From an uncultured Hyphomonadaceae bacterium (lineage in GTDB: Bacteria; Pseudomonadota; Alphaproteobacteria; Caulobacterales; Hyphomonadaceae): a DNA stretch of 10,810 nucleotides. Of this stretch, positions 5,645 through 10,810 are shown piece by piece. The notes beneath the pieces are model-generated. The model saw only the letters and a program-made list of their open reading frames with translations, did no database searches and had not been told where the DNA came from. The position numbers and the translations under genes were made by a program. Within the stretch, counting starts at the first letter, position 1. Each line of letters begins with the position of its first letter. The stretch is taken from NCBI GenBank assembly GCA_937873805.1, contig CALMWO010000399.1, positions 1 through 10,810 on the forward strand. The letters run 5' to 3'.

Positions 5645-6469
5645 GTGAGCATCACAGGCCCCGAAATCTGCCAGTCGGAGCTTGGCGTTGCGCCATGGAT
5701 GGACCCGCTTGCCGCCCGCCTCCCGGGATTGCAGCCGGTAGCGCCCGGTGAATGGCTGCAGCGGGACGACGCCTACAATGGCCAGATGAACTACCGCGAC
5801 GGGCTGCTCAGCTCGCGCGCAGCCGACGTCGTCTCCGCGCCTGAAGCGCCAGATGAGGCCGAGCACAAGCTTCTGGAAGCTGTGCTCGAAGTGGTCGATG
5901 CCGATCCTGGTTATCGCCGCGCAGCTGGCGCAATCATCCGGCCGGATGGCCTGCCCGTGTTTCTGGGCGTCCACCGCCCACTCGTGACGGCGGCGCGACT
6001 GGTGCAGGAAGATCTGCTGCTGCTTCAGCCCGGTGAGGACGGATACGAACTGACATCCGGCGTGCTCTGCTTTCCTGCCAGCTGGACGCTGAGCCAGAAG
6101 GTCGGCCGCGGCATGATGCGAATTCACGAACCCGTCGACCGCTATGACGACAACATGGGCAAGCGGGTGGACCGTGTGTTCTCGATGCTGCAACCCGATC
6201 AGGCCGTCTGGCGCGCCAACCTGCTGTGCTACAATGATCCCAACCTTTTCCAGCCACGCAGCGAAGGCGAGCAGCGCCCGTTCGACCGCGACAAACCGGT
6301 CTGGGTGCGCGTCGAGCGGCAAACGCTTCGGCGGCTGGGCGTATCGCCCGCAGTCGTCTTCACGATTCACACATGGCTGGTGCCGATCGACAAGCTGACG
6401 CCGGAACAGGCGGCGACGTTGCCGGACGTCGTGCGCCATGGCGGCAGCATGGGCGAACAGCCGAGGTGA
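5645..6469 (+). CDS. DUF3445 / haem-dependent oxidative N-demethylase (HODM alpha)-like protein
   Basis: A 274-aa protein. Conserved blocks in order: YRDGLLSSR (50-58), VQEDLLLL (120-127), LCFPASWTLSQKVGR (141-155), IHEPVDRY (160-167), RVDRVFSML (174-182), VWRANL (188-193), VERQTLRRL (223-231) and FTIHTW (239-244). This set matches the family of the HODM alpha subunit, a haem protein that oxidatively demethylates dimethylamine in Pseudomonas. Most family members are uncharacterised, and no beta or other HODM subunits are adjacent, so the substrate is open. The GTG start at 5645 has GGAGG at 5630-5634 with 10-nt spacing. Its stop overlaps the next gene by 4 nt (GTGA). No signal peptide is seen. 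Confidence 0.85.
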   Translation: MSITGPEICQSELGVAPWMDPLAARLPGLQPVAPGEWLQRDDAYNGQMNYRDGLLSSRAADVVSAPEAPDEAEHKLLEAVLEVVDADPGYRRAAGAIIRPDGLPVFLGVHRPLVTAARLVQEDLLLLQPGEDGYELTSGVLCFPASWTLSQKVGRGMMRIHEPVDRYDDNMGKRVDRVFSMLQPDQAVWRANLLCYNDPNLFQPRSEGEQRPFDRDKPVWVRVERQTLRRLGVSPAVVFTIHTWLVPIDKLTPEQAATLPDVVRHGGSMGEQPR

Positions 6470-6981
6470 GCCGGAAGGCGCACATCCTGCCTGACAGGCT
6501 CGCGCCCGATCTCAGGGTCTGGTTTGTCGGCACGGCAGCGGGACCGCGTTCGGCTGCGGAGCGCGCCTATTATGCGCATCCGGGCAATCGGTTCTGGCGC
6601 GCTCTGCACGAATGCGAAATCACGCCACGCCTGTTCGCACCGCACGAATATCCACTGATGCTCGACCTCAGCATCGGTCTGACGGATTTCTGCAAGGTGA
6701 GCTGGGGCGTGGACAGCAAGATCGCGAAAGAGCATTTCGACGTTGCGGGCTTCACGCGAAAAGTGAAGCGGCTGAAGCCGCATGCGCTGGCCTTCACCAG
6801 CAAGACGGCGGCGAGCCTTTGGCTGGGCCTGCCCACGGGCCGCATCACGACAGGCCGCCACATCGCAGTGCAGCAAAATCAGCCTGCGGTCTTTGTGCTG
6901 CCGTCGCCTTCGGGACTTGCAACGTCGTATTGGTCAATTGCGCCGTGGCGCGAGGTAAAAGTGTTTCTCAGCAGCTTGTGA
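6466..6981 (+). CDS. Mug/TDG-like (uracil/mismatch-specific) DNA glycosylase
   Basis: A 171-aa protein of the uracil-DNA-glycosylase superfamily, which removes damaged or deaminated bases. Motif I region: VWFVGTAAGPRSA (18-30), then YYAHPGNRFWRAL (35-47). Motif II region: VLPSPSGLA (144-152), matching the NPSGLS loop of Mug. E. coli Mug has GINPG with a key Asn. Here the loop is GTAAG without Asn, while Asn41 in AHPGN is kept, as in family-6 hypoxanthine glycosylases. Base specificity may therefore differ from Mug. The GTG start at 6466 overlaps the upstream stop, and no strong ribosome site is seen, so coupling is likely. A longer in-frame start at 6373 would lie inside the conserved C-terminus of the upstream gene. 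Confidence 0.85.
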   Translation: MSRKAHILPDRLAPDLRVWFVGTAAGPRSAAERAYYAHPGNRFWRALHECEITPRLFAPHEYPLMLDLSIGLTDFCKVSWGVDSKIAKEHFDVAGFTRKVKRLKPHALAFTSKTAASLWLGLPTGRITTGRHIAVQQNQPAVFVLPSPSGLATSYWSIAPWREVKVFLSSL

Positions 6982-7013
6982 GTTCGTGGGAGCGGGGGGC
7001 GCCGGGTAAGGTG

Positions 7014-7025
7014 TTCCCTAGGTAA
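7014..7025. promoter_or_regulatory. Candidate TetR-type operator
   Basis: TTCCCTAGGTAA is a near-perfect 12-bp palindrome centred on CCTAGG, with one mismatched pair (C7016/T7023). It lies about 60 nt before the tetR-like start, where an autoregulatory operator would be expected. CTAG is generally rare in bacterial DNA, which makes it stand out. No second copy was noticed elsewhere in the window. Confidence 0.3.
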
Positions 7026-7087
7026 AGCACTCTTTGCAGGCGCTTTTTTCGCGTCGTCGACAAATGCCAGCGCTCACGGGGATTTTC

Positions 7088-7735
7088 ATGACAGGTGCAG
7101 CCATTGCAACGTTGGTGGTCGGTGAGGTCCGGGAAAAGGGACATCTCGATCGTGCAACCATCGTCCAGACCGCGCTGCGCCTTCTGGACGAGGTCGGGAT
7201 CGATGGTCTTTCGACACGCCGTCTGGCCACGGAACTCGGCATCAAGAGCGCGTCGCTTTATTGGCACTTCAAGGACAAGGACGAACTGCTCAACGAGATG
7301 TCGGGCGTGATGTTTCAGGAATGCCTGCACGTTGCCGACACCGGCAAGCCGGGTTTCGACGCGCTTGGATGGCTGGCCGATGGCGCCCGCGGCATCCGCC
7401 GCACCGCCCTTTCACGCCGCGATGGGGCGCAGGTAATGGCGCGCCCGCGTCCGAAGACGTCAAACGCCAAGTCACCTTTCGAGGCCAATGTGCAAGCTGT
7501 CATGCGTTCAGGCTTGGCCGACATGGAAGCCCGACTGGCGATTCAGACGCTACAACGCTTTGCTATCGGCGCCGCAATGCAGGAGCAGTCCAACACCGGG
7601 GCGTCGACGTTCGTGGGCCTTGTCGGAACTGGCGATGAAGGCTTTGAGTTCGGGTTGCAAACGTTCATCGATGGTCTGAAAACCCGTATCGCCGAACGTG
7701 CGAGCGTGAAATCGGTCAAACACGCGCGGAACTAA
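7088..7735 (+). CDS. TetR-family transcriptional regulator
   Basis: A 215-aa repressor-type regulator. The DNA-binding domain spans about residues 20-66: DRATIVQTALRLLDEVG, then STRRLATELGIKSASLYWHF as the helix-turn-helix, ending KDKDELL. The rest is helical and resembles the TetR C-terminal class (residues 85-200) that binds a small ligand and dimerises. The ATG at 7088 has GGGGA at 7078-7082. Upstream in-frame starts (TTG 7034, ATG 7064) lack a ribosome site. An imperfect palindrome at 7014-7025 may be its operator. The target is unknown. Neighbours in the same direction are the glycosylase gene ending 106 nt upstream and the RcnB-like gene 141 nt downstream. Confidence 0.92.
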   Translation: MTGAAIATLVVGEVREKGHLDRATIVQTALRLLDEVGIDGLSTRRLATELGIKSASLYWHFKDKDELLNEMSGVMFQECLHVADTGKPGFDALGWLADGARGIRRTALSRRDGAQVMARPRPKTSNAKSPFEANVQAVMRSGLADMEARLAIQTLQRFAIGAAMQEQSNTGASTFVGLVGTGDEGFEFGLQTFIDGLKTRIAERASVKSVKHARN

Positions 7736-7760
7736 TCACGCGGCCGCTGAAACAGGATCC

Positions 7761-7787
7761 CTGCCTCGCGTTAATGCGCCAAGGCAG
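7761..7787 (+). terminator. Hairpin downstream of the TetR gene, possible terminator
   Basis: CTGCCT (7761-7766) pairs with AGGCAG (7782-7787), with an inner GCG/CGC helix across a small internal loop. There is no clear T-run after it, so intrinsic termination would be weak. The rest of 7736-7876 shows nothing beyond a TATATT just before the next start codon. Confidence 0.35.
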
Positions 7788-7876
7788 ACTGGATTCATCC
7801 CAATTGGCATGTCCGCAAGCTTATCGACGCTGACGCTGCTCATGACCTCAGCCGCAGAACGCCCTATATTGGGCTG

Positions 7877-8578
7877 ATGGTCCGCCCAATAATCATCGCA
7901 TCCGTCATGGTCTTTGCAGCGCCTGCTCTTGCGCAGGTGAGCGAGCCTCTGCCGCGCTTTGAAGCGCTGGAACAGCAGCAACAAATGGCTGAGCAGCGCG
8001 AGTTCGATAATCTCGAAGCCAATCGCCAGCGCGACCTCACGCGCTCTGCGCTGCCGAATTCAGGCGTGAGCGAGGCCGAGCGCGCGCTTCGCGGATTGCA
8101 GTATGACCGCGCACGCGAGCAGCGGCTGCTGGAGCTTGATCGCGATCGTCAGCGCATTCAACGCGAACGGGGTCTCGCCAGCGCAGCGCTGCTCAATGCC
8201 CGCGTGCCGCCCAATTCTAGTCTCGTGGTGACCGACCCCGAACGCTACATCCTGCCGCCTGCTCCGCCCGGCAAATACTATGCACGCGTCGAGGGACGCT
8301 TCGTTCTGGTCGATGAAACGTCACAACTGGTGACGAGCATCCTGCCTATCCAGCCGACTGACCCAACCGCCGATGTTCCCGCCGGGCCGCGCTCTTTGCC
8401 GGATAACGGCCTGCCGCTTCGCCGTATCTCGCCGACATCGGCAAGTGTGGTTCGCGACTTCCGCGCGCTATCGCTGCCGGCCCCGCCTTCCGGGCAGTAC
8501 TACGCTACGATTGGCGGTCAAATTGTTCTGGTCGACAGCCGGACCGAGCTGGCGGTGAAGGTCATCGGGCCGGGCTGA
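7877..8578 (+). CDS. Exported coiled-coil protein with two RcnB-like modules
   Basis: A 233-aa secreted protein. Residues 1-19 are a Sec signal peptide ending APALA with cleavage before Gln20. Residues 27-100 are rich in Gln, Glu and Arg and predicted as a long charged coiled coil. Two related modules follow, 124-155 (YILPPAPPGKYYARVEG...VLVD) and 198-230 (LSLPAPPSGQYYATIGG...VLVD). Each resembles the short RcnB-type beta unit (LPPPPxGYxW...VLVD) of periplasmic proteins. Although RcnB is linked to nickel/cobalt homeostasis, no His- or Cys-rich metal site is visible, so a metal role is not supported. The start codon has only a weak upstream GGGCTG. A TATATT lies 7 nt before the ATG. Confidence 0.75.
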   Translation: MVRPIIIASVMVFAAPALAQVSEPLPRFEALEQQQQMAEQREFDNLEANRQRDLTRSALPNSGVSEAERALRGLQYDRAREQRLLELDRDRQRIQRERGLASAALLNARVPPNSSLVVTDPERYILPPAPPGKYYARVEGRFVLVDETSQLVTSILPIQPTDPTADVPAGPRSLPDNGLPLRRISPTSASVVRDFRALSLPAPPSGQYYATIGGQIVLVDSRTELAVKVIGPG

Positions 8579-8644
8579 TCGCAGGCAGCCTCTTGCGCAA
8601 GCCGCAAACCACCCCCACTCTCATCTCCATCGTCAACTTAGCGG

Positions 8645-8658
8645 AAGGAGGTGATCCA
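8645..8658 (+). promoter_or_regulatory. Extended Shine-Dalgarno, 14-nt perfect complement of the 16S rRNA 3' end
   Basis: AAGGAGGTGATCCA is the exact reverse complement of the universal 16S 3' terminus TGGATCACCTCCTT. Most genes use 4-6 nt of this. The AGGAGG core sits 7 nt before the ATG at 8659, so it is correctly placed to start translation of the 26-codon ORF. The flanking bases do not continue the 16S match, so it is not a piece of rRNA gene. Confidence 0.8.
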
Positions 8659-8739
8659 ATGTCAGTCACTATGAGACGGGGCTTCGCCCTGACAAGCGAT
8701 CTGTCGTTCGGAGCAACCTTCGTTCGCGGCATCGCCTGA
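8659..8739 (+). CDS. 26-codon small ORF of unknown function
   Basis: The frame runs from ATG 8659 to TGA 8737-8739. The peptide begins MSVTMRRGFALTS and ends FGATFVRGIA. It has three Arg, one Asp and no Cys, His or Lys, and is moderately hydrophobic. I do not recognise it. Support for translation comes from the exceptional ribosome binding site directly upstream and from a terminator about 75 nt downstream that makes a compact transcription unit. A second in-frame ATG at 8671 lies further from the site. It could be a small protein, or the ORF may serve mainly to load ribosomes on a regulatory RNA. Confidence 0.5.
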   Translation: MSVTMRRGFALTSDLSFGATFVRGIA

Positions 8740-8799
8740 TCGGGCTCTGGGTCGCGCGCAAGGCGCAAGCGATCCATTGTAGCCAAGGGGAATGACCCC
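8738..8799 (+). ncRNA. Structured 3' region of the small transcript
   Basis: Between the small ORF and its terminator there are inverted repeats: GATCG (8738-8742) with CGATC (8770-8774), and GGGG-AATGA-CCCC (8787-8799). With the terminator stem they would give three hairpins in about 115 nt. This is a fold guessed by eye, with no match to a family I know. Confidence 0.3.
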
Positions 8800-8813
8800 G
8801 CTCAAATGACGGG

Positions 8814-8854
8814 AAGGGCCGCCAGCAAGCGCTGTGCGGCCCTTCTTGTTTTTT
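8814..8854 (+). terminator. Strong rho-independent terminator
   Basis: AAGGGCCGCCAGC (8814-8826) pairs with GCTG (8831-8834) and GCGGCCCTT (8836-8844), with one bulged T, around an AAGC loop. CTTG and six T follow (8845-8854). It closes the small transcript and insulates the downstream oxidase gene. Confidence 0.85.
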
Positions 8855-8876
8855 GGCTCGCTGTTCCGGCAGCTGC

Positions 8877-8905
8877 TTGTTTCCCGACTTCGGTCTGCCA
8901 TACAT
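8877..8905 (+). promoter_or_regulatory. Possible promoter of the FAD oxidase gene
   Basis: TTGTTT (8877-8882) and ATACAT (8900-8905) are 17 nt apart, after the terminator and 24 nt before the ATG at 8930. The match is moderate and judged by eye. A promoter is needed here because the terminator at 8814-8854 separates the gene from upstream transcripts. Confidence 0.35.
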
Positions 8906-8929
8906 CGTCTCTCATCCGGGGAGGGATAG

Positions 8930-10510
8930 ATGCCACGCACCCAGCTGTTCGGACGCATCCGCCTCGCAATCATCAATGCGCGGGCACAGCTTCCTGACGC
9001 GCCGCCGCCAGGGCCACGCGCCATTTCACGCCGCTCAATGCTGGCGCTCATGGCTGCGACAGCCGCCTGCACGCCGGGGCCACGATCAGAGCCAGGCGCG
9101 CCCGGCTCGGTAGCGATCGTCGGCAGCGGTACGGCAGGGCTCGTCACGGCGTGGCGGCTCGCGAATGCGGGCATTGCCTGCGAAATTTTCGAATCCAGCG
9201 GACGGACGGGCGGGCGGATGTTCACGCTGCGCGACTTCACGCCGGAGGGACAGTTCTGCGAGCTTGGCGGCGAGCTGGTGGACTCGGGCCACGCCGACCT
9301 GATCAAGCTGTGCGAAGAGCTCGGCATCACGATCCAGCGCCTGCGGCCTGAAGGCGACGCGGCGAGCGATATCTACGATGTTGGCGGCAAGCCGCGGCTC
9401 GCTGGCGACCTGATCGATCCCGCGGGACAGACCGGCGCGTTCATGCCGGTCGCGGCACGGATCGCCGTTGATCAGGCAGCCCTGCTGGACGCGAACGACA
9501 ACTGGACGGCGCGGGCATTGGAGCTCGATGCGCTGCCGCTATCGAAATACCTCGAAAGTCTTGCAGACTCGACCGAGCGCTGGGTGATCGACCTGCTCGC
9601 CCTTGCCTATCACGCAGAGTACGGCATCCCGGTCGAGGAACAATCGTCGCTCAATCTGGTCGACATGATCGGCACGGAAGGCGCGAGCGAGTTCGCCATG
9701 TTCGGCGACAGCGACGAGGCGCATCGCATCGCCGGCGGATCTGGCACGCTGCCGGACACGCTTGTGGCGCGCCTGTCTGTCGCGCCGCTGGCCGAGCGCG
9801 TGCGGATCACCCTGCGCCACGAGCTGGCGAATATCGCGCATGAGGGCGGCGGCTTCCGGCTGACCTTCAAGAACGAGAGCAATCCAGCCGTCGAGCGGAG
9901 CTTCGAGCGTGTGGTTCTGGCCCTGCCCTTCACGCGGCTGCGCGAAGTGAACGGGCTCGGCGGGCTTGGACTGTCGGCCGAGAAAATGAAGGTGATCAAC
10001 GAACAGGGCTATGGCGTGAATTCGAAGCTGATGGTCGGCACGTCTTCGCGGCCGTGGCAGCAGCAGCTTCTGGGTATCAACTCGCCATTGACGGGCACGA
10101 TCTATTCCGACCGCGGCTTCGGGGTTGTGTGGGACACAAGCGCGGGTCAGGCGGGCGTCGGAGGCGTGCTGACCAACTTCATTACCGGAGCGGCAGCCAA
10201 GAGCGAAGAGTCTGCCGTGCTGGCGACGCTCGAGTCGGGTCTGGCATCGCTTTCGCCTGACCTTTCTTCCGCGCTGAACACGCGGGTGCGGGCGAGCTTT
10301 TTCTGGCCCAATCATCCTCACACAAAGGCCAGCTATGCAGGGCCGCTTGTCGGGCAATACACCAGCTTTGCGGAGCACGCAGCGCAACCAGAGCTGGGCA
10401 ACACACTGTTCTTCGCGGGCGAACACACGAGCGCTGAAAGTCAGGGCTTTATGAACGGTGCGGTGGAATCGGGCGAACGGGCTGCGCGGCAGTTGCTTGC
10501 CGCAGGTTAG
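8930..10510 (+). CDS. FAD-dependent amine-oxidase family protein, Tat-exported
   Basis: A 526-aa flavoprotein. Residues 33-47 (SRRSMLALMAATAAC) form a twin-arginine signal ending in a possible, non-canonical lipidation Cys47. The n-region before it is unusually long (about 32 aa). VAIVGSGTAGLVTAWRLANAG (61-81) is the Rossmann dinucleotide fold, Glu88 should bind the ADP ribose, and GRTGGR (91-96) plus ELGGELVD (111-118) are amine-oxidase family motifs. FFAGEHTSAESQGFMNGAVESGERAA (from residue 494) closes the FAD site. The family oxidises amines or amino acids to imines, releasing hydrogen peroxide. The substrate is unknown. It would act in the periplasm or at the membrane. The ATG at 8930 has a GGGGAGGG site at 8918-8925. 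Confidence 0.92.
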   Translation: MPRTQLFGRIRLAIINARAQLPDAPPPGPRAISRRSMLALMAATAACTPGPRSEPGAPGSVAIVGSGTAGLVTAWRLANAGIACEIFESSGRTGGRMFTLRDFTPEGQFCELGGELVDSGHADLIKLCEELGITIQRLRPEGDAASDIYDVGGKPRLAGDLIDPAGQTGAFMPVAARIAVDQAALLDANDNWTARALELDALPLSKYLESLADSTERWVIDLLALAYHAEYGIPVEEQSSLNLVDMIGTEGASEFAMFGDSDEAHRIAGGSGTLPDTLVARLSVAPLAERVRITLRHELANIAHEGGGFRLTFKNESNPAVERSFERVVLALPFTRLREVNGLGGLGLSAEKMKVINEQGYGVNSKLMVGTSSRPWQQQLLGINSPLTGTIYSDRGFGVVWDTSAGQAGVGGVLTNFITGAAAKSEESAVLATLESGLASLSPDLSSALNTRVRASFFWPNHPHTKASYAGPLVGQYTSFAEHAAQPELGNTLFFAGEHTSAESQGFMNGAVESGERAARQLLAAG

Positions 10511-10526
10511 GTTGGGCGCGGCGCGG

Positions 10527-10558
10527 GAACGCCCGGGACGTTCACGGGTTAGCAACCC
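10527..10558. repeat. Two inverted repeats after the FAD oxidase gene
   Basis: GAACG-N7-CGTTC (10527-10543) and GGGTT-AGC-AACCC (10546-10558) lie side by side in the 68-nt gap before the small terminal gene. Neither is followed by a T-run, so termination is uncertain. They could be mRNA-stabilising hairpins or operator sites for the next gene. Confidence 0.4.
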
Positions 10559-10565
10559 TGAATGC

Positions 10566-10577
10566 AAGGGAGCCCTT
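10566..10577 (+). promoter_or_regulatory. Palindromic ribosome binding site
   Basis: AAGGGAGCCCTT contains the Shine-Dalgarno sequence AAGGGAG and is self-complementary (AAGG-GAGC-CCTT), ending 1 nt before the ATG at 10579. The short stem could partly mask the site. Confidence 0.4.
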
Positions 10578-10578
10578 C

Positions 10579-10791
10579 ATGAACGCCATACTTCTCGGGG
10601 CCGCGAGCCTGGGTGCTCTGGCCGCCATTTTTACCGCCGACCCGAGCAACACGGCTTCCGCCAAGGCGGCATTTCAGGAAGCGAAAGCCGCACAGCTTTC
10701 CGAAGACATCGGTTCGATGACGCATACGAGCCTGGTCGACCCCCGCACAGGCGAGCGGACCGAGATCAGCGTTATCGCCTTCATCGATTGA
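10579..10791 (+). CDS. Small hypothetical protein with hydrophobic N-terminus
   Basis: A 70-aa protein not recognised as a known family. Residues 1-19 (MNAILLGAASLGALAAIFT) are hydrophobic and could be an export signal or membrane anchor, but no Lys or Arg precedes them and no clean signal-peptidase site is visible. Residues 22-42 are Ala-rich with charged residues (ASAKAAFQEAKAAQLSEDI) and likely helical. The C-terminal part (SLVDPRTGERTEISVIAFID) looks like two short strands. An AAGGGAG ribosome site precedes the ATG within a small palindrome. It follows the FAD oxidase by 68 nt in the same direction and may share its transcript. Confidence 0.6.
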   Translation: MNAILLGAASLGALAAIFTADPSNTASAKAAFQEAKAAQLSEDIGSMTHTSLVDPRTGERTEISVIAFID

Positions 10792-10810
10792 TCGTGGTGC
10801 GGGAGGTGGG

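Noticed and set aside
5639..6439. A 266-codon minus-strand frame opposite the HODM-like gene
   Set aside because: The plus-strand frame shows the conserved DUF3445 blocks. The antisense frame is rich in His and Arg and has no motifs.
8645..8658. Possible fragment of a 16S rRNA gene
   Set aside because: The identity stops after 14 nt. The neighbouring 16S bases are absent, and a start codon follows at functional spacing.
8562..8786. A 74-codon minus-strand frame opposite the small ORF
   Set aside because: No ribosome site or recognisable motif. The plus strand has a strong site and a terminator in the right orientation.
8806..8997. A 63-codon plus-strand frame with a signal-like hydrophobic stretch
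   Set aside because: It begins before the terminator stem and T-run at 8814-8854, lacks a ribosome site, and overlaps the oxidase start.
9539..10567. A 342-codon minus-strand frame opposite the FAD oxidase
   Set aside because: The plus strand carries the full FAD motifs. The reverse frame is Arg- and His-rich and has no recognised domain.

Overview
The window looks like a GC-rich alphaproteobacterial chromosome segment. Four signals support this: a circularly permuted two-piece tmRNA gene encoding an alphaproteobacterial tag (ANDNF...LAA), an alpha-type SspB adaptor with the C-terminal VVSLDAFRRK tail, a LexA-type GTTC-N7-GTTC box, and dense GC-ending codons. A Caulobacterales/Hyphomonadaceae-like origin is my guess and is not proven. 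I see no insertion sequence, CRISPR array, tRNA, rRNA or phage gene. The region reads as ordinary chromosome with several unusual regulatory details.

Layout. 1-104: upstream region with a candidate LexA operator. 105-521 (+): VOC/glyoxalase-fold protein with degenerate metal ligands. About 571-936 (+): promoter, permuted ssrA gene and terminator. 938-1144 (-): small cysteine-containing lipoprotein candidate. 1285-1725 (+): OsmC-type peroxidase, divergent from the lipoprotein gene. 1744-4424 (-): a two-gene operon made of a cystathionine gamma-synthase/lyase-family PLP enzyme followed, 2 nt later, by a cytochrome P450. 4613-5580 (+): sspB and a hotdog thioesterase overlapping by 4 nt. 5645-6981 (+): a DUF3445/HODM-like haem protein and a Mug/TDG-like DNA glycosylase, again overlapping by 4 nt. 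7088-7735 (+): TetR-family repressor. 7877-8578 (+): exported coiled-coil protein with two RcnB-like modules. 8645-8854 (+): a small transcription unit with a 26-codon ORF, a 14-nt perfect anti-Shine-Dalgarno complement and a strong terminator. 8930-10510 (+): FAD amine-oxidase family protein with a twin-arginine signal. 10579-10791 (+): small hypothetical protein with a hydrophobic N-terminus.

How the genes relate. ssrA and sspB are two parts of one pathway. tmRNA adds the tag to proteins from stalled ribosomes, and SspB passes tagged proteins to ClpXP. They lie about 3.7 kb apart and are not co-transcribed. Several neighbours are redox enzymes (P450, HODM-like haem protein, FAD oxidase, OsmC), but no shared pathway can be read from the sequence. 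The best candidate for something undescribed is the small unit at 8645-8854.
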